The position numbers and the translations under genes are program-made. Under the pieces are notes generated by a model. That model was given only the letters and a program-made list of their open reading frames with translations, was not told where the DNA came from and did no database searches. 15,331 nt of DNA, from positions 1-15,331 of the forward strand of contig JBBTYZ010000014.1 in assembly GCA_038061595.1 (NCBI GenBank). The letters run 5' to 3'. Source of the DNA: JBBTYZ01 sp038061595. Its GTDB lineage: Bacteria > Patescibacteriota > Minisyncoccia > UBA6257 > GWB1-50-10. Shown piece by piece: positions 5,948 to 11,958 of the stretch; positions within the stretch are counted from its first letter, which is position 1; each line of letters begins with the position of its first letter.

Positions 5948-7237
5948 ATGGCTAAACAACAAAAAAAAGTGAAAGCAAAACTTTTCCAAAACATACGCGG
6001 TATGGCGGATATTTTGCCAAAAGAACAGGATTGGTGGAGATCTGTTTTGCGGACAGGGGAGACTGTCGCGGAGCTTCACGATTTCTATTTCATAGAAACC
6101 CCAATCTTAGAAGAATTAGGACTTTTTGAGTCCGGCGTTGGTCAGGATACTGATGTTGTAGATAAACAGATGTATTCGTTTAAAACTAAGGGCGGAGAAA
6201 ACGTTGCAATGCGTCCGGAGGGAACTGCTCCTGTGATGCGAAGCTATCTCCAGCACCACTTGGGTTATTTCTCTTCACCTCTGAAGGTTTATTATTGCGG
6301 GCCCATGTTTCGCCAAGAACGGCCTCAACAGGCGAGATACAGACAGTTTCACCAATGGGGGTTTGAAATTTTAGGGGACAGCGATTCGGTTTACGATGTT
6401 CAAATTATGTTGGCAACATTGGATTTTTTAAAATCACTTAAACTAAAAGACCTTACTTTAAAGATAAATACTATCGGTTGCAGAGTCTGCCGGCCCAATT
6501 ATCGCAACAAACTTAAGGAATATTATCGTTATAAGAAAAAAAATCTTTGCGTTGATTGCGATAAGCGTTATGAAAAAAATGTTCTGCGTCTTTTGGACTG
6601 CCGTGAGCCGGAGTGCGAAAAACTAAAGAAAGAAGCACCTATAGTTTTGGATCATCTTTGCGCTGCTTGTAATAATCAATTCCGAACCATCTTGGAGCTT
6701 ATTGAAGACAATGATATTTCTTATACTCCGGATCCGTATCTTGTGAGGGGGCTGGATTACTATAATAGAACGGTTTTTGAAATATTTACTCCAAGCCTGC
6801 CCAATCTCGCTATCGCATCCGGTGGAAGATATGATTACCTTTCAGAATCTATTGGCGGAAGAATGGTGCCTTCTGTGGGGGTGGCAATCGGAATAGAACG
6901 TGTGATTGAAGCCATGAAAGCGGCTCAAATACCGCCCAAAATTAAACGCAAAGAAAGAGTTTTCTTCGCTGCTATTGGTGATCAGGCCAAAAAGGCGAGC
7001 GTTAAAATAATAAACATGCTTCGTTCAAACGGAATCCCCGTTTCCGAGACGTTGGGCAAGAAATCCTTAAGGGCACAGATGAAATCGGCCGATAAGATAA
7101 AAGCTCCGATTACATTAATTTTTGGGCAGAAGGAAGTCTTTGAGGGAGCTGTGATTGTAAGGGATATGAAATCAGGCGCGCAAGAAAATGTTATTACAAG
7201 CAAGCTCGTGGAAGAAGTTAAGAAACGTCTTAAGTGA
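5948..7237 (+). CDS. hisS: Histidyl-tRNA synthetase
   Basis: Charges tRNA-His with histidine. The 429-residue protein has class II motif 2 (GPMFRQERPQQARYRQFHQ, from 118), the histidine-specific loops RGLDYYNRTVFEI (267-279) and SGGRYDYL (291-298), motif 3 GVAIGIERVI (311-320), and a C-terminal anticodon-binding domain (about 336-429). The region between motif 2 and the histidine loops carries eight cysteines, as pairs at 178/181, 201/204, 218/223 and 238/241, a likely zinc-ribbon form of the insertion domain that is known from a subset of bacterial HisRS. The stop codon TGA (7235-7237) lies inside the left arm of the 277-bp repeat, and the frame shares its last base with an ATG of the repeat's internal frame. 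Confidence 0.97.
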   Translation: MAKQQKKVKAKLFQNIRGMADILPKEQDWWRSVLRTGETVAELHDFYFIETPILEELGLFESGVGQDTDVVDKQMYSFKTKGGENVAMRPEGTAPVMRSYLQHHLGYFSSPLKVYYCGPMFRQERPQQARYRQFHQWGFEILGDSDSVYDVQIMLATLDFLKSLKLKDLTLKINTIGCRVCRPNYRNKLKEYYRYKKKNLCVDCDKRYEKNVLRLLDCREPECEKLKKEAPIVLDHLCAACNNQFRTILELIEDNDISYTPDPYLVRGLDYYNRTVFEIFTPSLPNLAIASGGRYDYLSESIGGRMVPSVGVAIGIERVIEAMKAAQIPPKIKRKERVFFAAIGDQAKKASVKIINMLRSNGIPVSETLGKKSLRAQMKSADKIKAPITLIFGQKEVFEGAVIVRDMKSGAQENVITSKLVEEVKKRLK

Positions 7238-7510
7238 TGTCCAAATATTCTTTTTCACAATTGATAATAGGAATTTTGAATCAAATCCAAGGCGTGAGGG
7301 CGAGAGCGTATCAAACCCTTGATACATTGAGCCAGAAGAACGCAGGATTTGTTCAAAATTCCATTACCCCGCAGGGAGAGGCGACCTTGGCTCGTCTTAT
7401 CGTTACTCCTCCTCAATGTGCTGAGATTCAGCACGCTTTCGTCGTCTTGCCTCAAGCCGAGACACAAGGTCGCCACCTTCAATTGCGAAAGGAGAATATT
7501 TAGACATCAC
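7234..7510 (+). repeat. Structured 277-bp repeat element, copy 1 (hisS/HIT junction)
   Basis: The ends form an imperfect terminal inverted repeat about 30 bases long: 7234-7263 pairs with 7480-7510, with GTGATGTC/GACATCAC and AAATATTC/GAATATTT as perfect blocks and CAATTG at the inner ends. Inside are hairpin A (GTATCAA 7308-7314 / TTGATAC 7319-7325), a weaker one near 7342-7365, and a long stem GGCGACCTTG (7380-7389) / CAAGGTCGCC (7465-7474), extended by CTCG/CGAG, capped by GTGCTGA (7418-7424) / TCAGCAC (7428-7434). An 88-codon frame spans 7237-7503, but comparison with copy 2 argues against it being a protein. The element starts over the hisS stop and ends three bases before the HIT start codon. 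It may act as an RNA structure in the transcript, a MITE-like element, or both. Confidence 0.85.
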
Positions 7511-7513
7511 CAG

Positions 7514-7876
7514 ATGGACTGTATATTTTGCAAGATAGTCGGTAAAGAGATATCTACCGAATTTGCTTACGAAGACGATGAGATGCTCGCGTTCAAGGAC
7601 ATTAAACCGTCTGCCCCCGTCCATTATCTTTTAATACCAAAAGAACATATCCCGTCTATCGCTTACGTAGAAGTAAACAATAAGGACGTGGTATTTAAAT
7701 TAATATTAATAGCCAAAAAATTAGCGGAAGGATCAGGGCTCAAGGGGTACAAGTTAGTTTTTAATGTCGGTCGTGAGGGCGGGCAGATAATAGACCACCT
7801 TCATTTACACCTTATGGGTGGATGGAACAATAAAACAGACATCGATGCAATGTCGCATCCGGGGTTGGACAAATAA
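7514..7876 (+). CDS. HIT-family nucleotide hydrolase
   Basis: The 120-residue protein begins MDCIFCKIV, the usual N-terminus of HIT (Hint branch) proteins, and ends with the catalytic histidine triad DHLHLHLMGG (His95, His97, His99). The IPKEHIPSI segment (41-49) and NVGREGGQ (84-91) are further family landmarks. These enzymes hydrolyse nucleoside phosphoramidates and related AMP conjugates; the physiological substrate is rarely known. The ATG at 7514 is used because the family starts there, although the frame stays open back into the repeat. It lies three bases after the right end of repeat copy 1, so its translation start region abuts the element's terminal stem. There is no Shine-Dalgarno sequence other than AGGAG, about 20 bases upstream inside the repeat. 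Confidence 0.93.
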   Translation: MDCIFCKIVGKEISTEFAYEDDEMLAFKDIKPSAPVHYLLIPKEHIPSIAYVEVNNKDVVFKLILIAKKLAEGSGLKGYKLVFNVGREGGQIIDHLHLHLMGGWNNKTDIDAMSHPGLDK

Positions 7877-7893
7877 TAAAAAACCCTTATAAT
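7865..7893 (+). promoter_or_regulatory. Strong promoter giving leaderless rpsU mRNA
   Basis: TTGGAC (7865-7870) and a perfect TATAAT (7888-7893) are 17 bases apart. The -35 lies inside the last codons of the HIT gene. The predicted start near 7900 is adjacent to the rpsU ATG at 7901, so the mRNA would have essentially no leader. Confidence 0.7.
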
Positions 7894-7900
7894 AAGCAAA

Positions 7901-8116
7901 ATGTTAATCCAACTAAAGAGAAAAGAGGGTGAAAGCACGGGATCGTTTTTGTACCGTTTTAGTACGAAAATTAAACAGAGCGGAGTTTTAAAAGAGGCCA
8001 AGCGCAGGCGTTTTAAAACACGTGATTTGAACAAAAGAAAAAGGAAGCTTGGGGCACTTTACCGTTTATCAAAAGCGCAGGAAATGAAGGAGCTCAAGAA
8101 ATACGGTCGGGCTTAA
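7901..8116 (+). CDS. rpsU: Ribosomal protein bS21
   Basis: A 71-residue, very basic protein of the bS21 family, with the characteristic pattern of an N-terminal strand (MLIQLKRKEGES), a helix with FLYRFSTKIKQSGVL, then E-A-K-R-R-R-F and a run of Lys/Arg. bS21 binds the small subunit near the 3' end of 16S rRNA, close to the anti-Shine-Dalgarno region, and influences initiation. The strong promoter directly before the gene predicts leaderless mRNA. The stop is immediately followed by the yqeY ATG without any gap, indicating co-transcription of rpsU, yqeY and ybeY. Confidence 0.95.
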   Translation: MLIQLKRKEGESTGSFLYRFSTKIKQSGVLKEAKRRRFKTRDLNKRKRKLGALYRLSKAQEMKELKKYGRA

Positions 8117-8572
8117 ATGTTGAAGGAGAAAATAAATAGCGATATTATTCAAGCCTTAAAGAATAAGGAAGAACTTAAGGTTTCGACGCTCCGGTTGCTT
8201 TCGAGCGCGATGCACAATCGCGAGATAGAAAAGAAAGGCAAGGGTGGCGAGACAGCGCTTAGCGATGACGAAGTGTTGGAAATAATAAGGAAAGAGGTAA
8301 AGAAGAGGAGGGAGGCTATTGAGTTTTACACAAAAGGCGGAAGGGCGGATTCTGCAGAGAAAGAACTAGCCGAAGTTGGTTTTCTAGACGGATATTTACC
8401 AAAGGGATTAGACGAATCAGAGGTTAGAAAAATAGTTGATGAAGCTTTTCTGAGAGTTAAGCCAGCTGGAGAAAAAGACTTCGGAAAGTTTATGGGAGAA
8501 GTCATGAAAGTCGCAAAGGGCCGAGCTGACTCCGCTCTAGTTTCAAAACTAGTTAAGGAGAAGTTGGGTTGA
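8117..8572 (+). CDS. yqeY: GatB/YqeY domain protein
   Basis: The 151-residue protein is a stand-alone YqeY: an all-helical protein related to the C-terminal tRNA-binding part of the GatB amidotransferase subunit. Typical phrases are the N-terminal ALKNKEELKVSTLRLLSSAMHN, the central KKRREAIEFYTKGGRADSAEKE, GFLDGYLPKGLDE, and the C-terminal GKFMGEVMKVAKGRADSALVSKLVKEKLG. The biological role is not established; tRNA binding or an amidotransferase-related role is inferred from the homology. It abuts rpsU with no spacing, and its 3' end overlaps the possible TTG start of ybeY, in an order common in small-genome bacteria. Confidence 0.93.
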   Translation: MLKEKINSDIIQALKNKEELKVSTLRLLSSAMHNREIEKKGKGGETALSDDEVLEIIRKEVKKRREAIEFYTKGGRADSAEKELAEVGFLDGYLPKGLDESEVRKIVDEAFLRVKPAGEKDFGKFMGEVMKVAKGRADSALVSKLVKEKLG

Positions 8573-8577
8573 ATCTT

Positions 8578-9003
8578 ATGAATAAAGTGGTTGTTTACCA
8601 CGTCTATCGGCAGGTTGGCGGTAGGGATGACGCAAAATCAACAAGGGATATAAAGCGCGCCTTAGAGCGTGCTTTAAAATATCTTAAGAAAAAAGGAAGT
8701 CTCCTCGAGGTTTATTTGATAAACGGCAGAGAGATGAGGTTTTTAAATAAGGAATTTAGAGGCAAAGACAAAAGCACCAATGTTTTGAGTTTCGGCGAGC
8801 CCAAAAAGTTTCCCCACCCAGAGACTGATTTTGATTACCTTGGTGAAATTTACCTGGACCCGAAATATATTAAAAACAAAAAAGAAGATCCTACATTTCT
8901 CGCCGTTCACGGCCTTTTGCATCTTTTAGGGTATACACATAAAAGAAGGCGTGATACCATGAAAATGCAGAAATACGAACAAAAACTCTTGGGCAATGTC
9001 TAA
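8578..9003 (+). CDS. ybeY: Endoribonuclease YbeY (16S rRNA maturation)
   Basis: A metal-dependent RNase involved in 16S rRNA 3'-end maturation and ribosome quality control. The 141-residue protein has FRGKDKSTNVLSFGEP (Arg61, the conserved R-x-x-D-x-x-T-N-V-L-S-F block) and the zinc motif HGLLHLLGYTH (His111, His115, His121); the usual Asp before the last His is Thr here. ATG at 8578 is used, but a TTG at 8569 has AAGGAG eight bases upstream and would add three residues; either is possible. The stop TAA (9001-9003) is supplied by the left terminal sequence of repeat copy 2, so the element defines the C-terminal end (LLGNV). Confidence 0.95.
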   Translation: MNKVVVYHVYRQVGGRDDAKSTRDIKRALERALKYLKKKGSLLEVYLINGREMRFLNKEFRGKDKSTNVLSFGEPKKFPHPETDFDYLGEIYLDPKYIKNKKEDPTFLAVHGLLHLLGYTHKRRRDTMKMQKYEQKLLGNV

Positions 9004-9269
9004 ATATTCTTTTTCACAATTGATAATAGGAATTTTGTCTCAAATCCAAGGCATGAGGGCGAGGGCGTATCAAAGCCTTGATACATTGAGCCCGAATAAC
9101 ACAGGATTTGAACAAAATCCCATTACCCTGCAGGGAGGGGCGACCTTGGCTCGTTTCTTCGTTGCTCCTCCTCAATGTAATCTAGTTGATTACATTTTCG
9201 TCGTCGTGCCTCAAGCCGAGACACAAGGTCGCCGCCTTCAATTGCGAAAGGAGAATATTTAGCCATTGC
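8993..9269 (+). repeat. Structured 277-bp repeat element, copy 2 (ybeY/ftsA junction)
   Basis: It is the same length and orientation as copy 1; over 7237-7503 versus 8996-9262 I count 31 differences in 267 bases and no gaps. The terminal stem is kept (GCAATG/CATTGC outside AAATATTC/GAATATTT), as are hairpin A (GTATCAA 9067-9073 / TTGATAC 9078-9084) and the long stem GGCGACCTTG (9139-9148) / CAAGGTCGCC (9224-9233). The cap has a new sequence but is still perfectly paired: AATGTAATC (9174-9182) / GATTACATT (9188-9196). An 88-codon frame (8996-9262) remains open but 21 of 23 changed codons alter the amino acid. The element starts inside the ybeY end and finishes two bases before the ftsA ATG. 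Confidence 0.85.
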
Positions 9270-9271
9270 TT

Positions 9272-10486
9272 ATGTCTAAATTTATAACTGGTTTGGATAT
9301 CGGGTCATCGCAGATAAAGTGCGTGATAGCTGAAGAAAAGAAGGATGGATCCTTTTCAATTGTCGCCGCTTTTAAAGAGCCAAGCGCTGGAGTAAGAAAG
9401 GGTCTTATTACTGACGTGGAACAAGCTACGCAGGTTTTGAGGAATGTCGCTCGTGATATCCAAAAAATATCCAAAGCGGCGGCAAAAAACATTTTTGTAA
9501 ACGTTAATAGCGAGTATGTGCAATCCCGTATCTCTAGGGGGACGACTTTAATTTCCCAATCGGATCAAGAAATACAAGCGGATGACGTTGAACGAGTTGA
9601 CGAACACTCCGCTCGCGCCTTAAAACTTTCTTCAAACCATATGATCTTGCACAAGATTGCTCGAGAATATTTTATTGATGACATTGGAGGAATTTATGAC
9701 CCGCTTGGAATGACAGGCAATAAACTCGAAGTGAACGCACTTGTGGTTGAAGCCTTCACCCCTCACGTGAACACGCTTTTGAAAAATTTAGAACGAGTCG
9801 GAATAAGAATTGCCGGAATGATATTTAATCCGCTTGCGGCATCAGAATCGGTTTTAACCAAAAAACAAAAAGAATTAGGGGTTTTAATGATTGATTTTGG
9901 TTTTGGCACGACTTCAATTGCCGTATACGAAGAGGGCAAGATAATGCATGCCAAGAGCTTACCTTTGGGAGTGGGGTATGTGACTAGTGATATTGCTATC
10001 GGTCTTAAGACCCACATTGATGCGGCAGAAAAGATGAAATTGCGATACGGTTTTGCTATGTCTCATGAGGTTTCTCGGAAGGATGTAGTGAAATTAGCTG
10101 AATTTGATTCGGCCAATACTAACGAAATTTCACGAAGATTCCTTTCCGAAATAATAGAGATACGGCTTGCAGAAATTTTAGATCTTGTTAATAATGAGCT
10201 GAAGGTTTTGGGGCATAGGGCGGAACTCCCGGCTGGTGTTATGATGACTGGCGGAGGAGTAAAACTTGCCGGAATGGAGGACTTGGTGAAAGAAGAGCTA
10301 AAATTGCCGGCCCGTGTCGCATTTCCCAACTTAGCCAATTTTGAAATTTTAAATCCGGCTAACCGCGAATTAGTTGAAGATCCTGAGTTTTCCTGCGCAT
10401 TGGGATTAGTTTTGGGAGGGAAAACCAATCCTGGATCTGTGAGTCAGAGCAGGTTAAGAAGTTTTTTAAGGAATCTAATTCCATAA
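9272..10486 (+). CDS. ftsA: Cell division protein FtsA
   Basis: An actin-like ATPase that tethers the FtsZ ring to the membrane. The 404-residue protein shows the phosphate-1 motif TGLDIGSSQIKCVIAE (about 6-21), the SHS2/1C insertion (about 80-155), phosphate-2 LMIDFGFGTTSIAVY, the adenosine motif MMTGGGVKLAG, and a C-terminal amphipathic helix RLRSFLRNLIP that would serve as the membrane-targeting sequence. The ATG at 9272 is preferred over TTG at 9266, since the family starts with a short lead into the first strand. It starts two bases after repeat copy 2 and ends four bases before ftsZ, forming the ftsA-ftsZ pair. No ftsQ is seen upstream; its place is taken by translation genes. Confidence 0.96.
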   Translation: MSKFITGLDIGSSQIKCVIAEEKKDGSFSIVAAFKEPSAGVRKGLITDVEQATQVLRNVARDIQKISKAAAKNIFVNVNSEYVQSRISRGTTLISQSDQEIQADDVERVDEHSARALKLSSNHMILHKIAREYFIDDIGGIYDPLGMTGNKLEVNALVVEAFTPHVNTLLKNLERVGIRIAGMIFNPLAASESVLTKKQKELGVLMIDFGFGTTSIAVYEEGKIMHAKSLPLGVGYVTSDIAIGLKTHIDAAEKMKLRYGFAMSHEVSRKDVVKLAEFDSANTNEISRRFLSEIIEIRLAEILDLVNNELKVLGHRAELPAGVMMTGGGVKLAGMEDLVKEELKLPARVAFPNLANFEILNPANRELVEDPEFSCALGLVLGGKTNPGSVSQSRLRSFLRNLIP

Positions 10487-10490
10487 GTAT

Positions 10491-11678
10491 ATGAAAAAGA
10501 AAAATAGGAAATTTAAAAAGATAGTTCAACCAGTACCAAGAGCTCCAAAGATCAGGTCTGGAATGGCTTCTATTAAAGTTGTTGGGGTCGGAGGTGGTGG
10601 AGGAAATGCGGTGACGCGGATGATGGAAGACGGAAGAATTAAAGGCGTTGAATTCATTGCAATCAATACCGATGCCCAAGATTTAAATTATGCGACTGCT
10701 CACAAGAAGCTATATATAGGAAAGGCTTTGACGCGTGGTCTTGGTGCTGGAATGAATCCAGAAATAGGAAAACAAGCAGCGGAAGAAAATAGGTCCGAGA
10801 TAAGCGAAGCCTTAGAGGGCGCGGATATTGTTTTCATAACCGCCGGTTTTGGTGGGGGTACTGGAAGTGGGGCGGCTCCGGTTATAGCGGAGGCCGCAAG
10901 AGAGAAAGGTATTTTAACTGTTGCGATAGTCACGAAACCATTTTCATTTGAAGGCGCTGAACGTTCAAAGATAGCACAAGAAGCTCTAGGGCGCATAAAA
11001 GACAAAGTAGACGCTTTGGTCATAATCCCGAATGATCGAGTGTTTAGTCTCATTAGTAAGGATACGTCAGTCTCGAAAGCCTTTGGTTTTGTTGATGACG
11101 TTCTAAAACAAGGCGTCCAGGCGATTGCTGAGCTCATTAATTTTCCAGGTATTATAAATGTGGACTTTTCCGATATTAGAGCAATCATAAAGGACGCAGG
11201 AACTACTCATATAGGTATAGGTATTGCCTCAGGTGGGGACAGGAGTATAAAAGCCGTGAATTCAGCCATAAATTCCCCACTCCTGGAATATGCGATAGAT
11301 GGAGCAAAGAGGGTATTGTTCAGCGTTGCCGGGGGCAGGGATTTGAAAATGTCGGAGGTTAATGATGTGGCTAAGGCGATATCGGCAAATCTTGATTCCA
11401 ATGCAAAGGTTATCTTTGGTGCATATTATGATAGACAACTAAAGGATAAGAGTCTCAAGGTTACTCTGATTGCAAGCGGATTCAATGGTATTTTCAATAA
11501 CGGCAGGTTATCTAATACGCTTTTTGTAGAAACAGAGCCGGCAAATGAAGAAATAGAGATTAAATTATCAGGAGATACCCCAACAAAGAGCTTAAGGGAA
11601 GAGAAATCTAAGAAGGGTGTCCCACAAAAATCAGATTCCTGGGAGATCCCAGCCTTTTTAAGGAAAAAACATCGGTAA
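10491..11678 (+). CDS. ftsZ: Cell division protein FtsZ
   Basis: The tubulin-like GTPase that polymerises into the division ring. The 395-residue protein has a basic N-terminal extension (about 25 residues), VVGVGGGGGNAV (30-41), NTD (59-61), the tubulin signature GGGTGSGAAP (121-130; the usual second T is S), and the T7 loop with Asn223, Asp225 and Asp228 (NVDFSD), which provide the catalytic residues. The polymerisation domains are followed by a short linker and the conserved C-terminal peptide IPAFLRK, which binds FtsA. The FtsA partner is the adjacent upstream gene with a four-base gap. No Shine-Dalgarno sequence is visible before the ATG. Length and motif set are normal. Confidence 0.98.
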   Translation: MKKKNRKFKKIVQPVPRAPKIRSGMASIKVVGVGGGGGNAVTRMMEDGRIKGVEFIAINTDAQDLNYATAHKKLYIGKALTRGLGAGMNPEIGKQAAEENRSEISEALEGADIVFITAGFGGGTGSGAAPVIAEAAREKGILTVAIVTKPFSFEGAERSKIAQEALGRIKDKVDALVIIPNDRVFSLISKDTSVSKAFGFVDDVLKQGVQAIAELINFPGIINVDFSDIRAIIKDAGTTHIGIGIASGGDRSIKAVNSAINSPLLEYAIDGAKRVLFSVAGGRDLKMSEVNDVAKAISANLDSNAKVIFGAYYDRQLKDKSLKVTLIASGFNGIFNNGRLSNTLFVETEPANEEIEIKLSGDTPTKSLREEKSKKGVPQKSDSWEIPAFLRKKHR

Positions 11679-11689
11679 CAACGGGGTGT

Positions 11690-11727
11690 TACAGTAAAAA
11701 CTGTATCTTAATTGACGGTTTTTTGTT
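11690..11727 (+). terminator. Probable weak terminator after ftsZ
   Basis: AAAAACTGT (11696-11704) can pair with ACGGTTTTT (11715-11723), including one T-G pair, followed by a T-rich run. An alternative hairpin, TACAGT-AAAA-ACTGTA (11690-11705), overlaps it. The stem is AT-rich, so efficiency is uncertain. Confidence 0.5.
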
Positions 11728-11958
11728 TTTTTAGAAGAACGGGTTCAATTAACTGAGGTTTGTAGGATTAGTTGCTTGAATTTTGCGACATCAAGAAAAA
11801 TTTTAGCGATTTTATCAAAAAAAATTTTAAAAAACTTTAACCAACAGTTGTCAAAGGGTTTTTATCCACAACAGACTACTTTGATGCCCCTTCCAATTAG
11901 GTTCATAAATTCCTAAAATGATACTAGATAAAAAAGATAACTTATTTCTAAGAGATTT
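11728..11958. other. AT-rich ftsZ-nrdJ intergenic region
   Basis: No gene is visible. The middle has runs of A and T (about 11795-11840), an imperfect inverted sequence around AACAGTT (11835-11856), and a perfect DnaA-box match at 11862-11870. A weak promoter candidate is TTGATG (11881-11886) with CATAAA (11904-11909) at 17 bases. I see no cobalamin-riboswitch-like conserved core and no NrdR-like box pair, although the downstream gene encodes a B12-dependent enzyme. Confidence 0.5.
11862..11870 (+). promoter_or_regulatory. Perfect DnaA-box match upstream of nrdJ
   Basis: TTATCCACA matches the DnaA consensus exactly and lies about 90 bases before the nrdJ start, next to a long A/T stretch. 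DnaA is known to regulate nrdAB in E. coli, so a link between replication initiation and nucleotide supply is conceivable here, but it rests on a single site. Confidence 0.4.

Noticed and set aside
7237..7503. 88-codon open frame as a protein gene (and its counterpart at 8996-9262)
   Set aside because: Differences between copies are nearly all amino-acid changing, other frames are equally open, and the region is explained by inverted repeats; it is reported as part of the repeat.
7349..7513. N-terminal extension of the HIT protein into the repeat
   Set aside because: The extension is encoded by the repeat in another frame; the family N-terminus MDCIFCKIV starts at 7514.
11795..11875. Replication origin (AT-rich run plus DnaA box)
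   Set aside because: Only one DnaA box is present, there is no dnaA or dnaN gene nearby, and no cluster of boxes.
11679..11958. Cobalamin riboswitch before nrdJ
   Set aside because: No conserved B12-box-like core or multi-stem arrangement could be found by eye in this AT-rich stretch.
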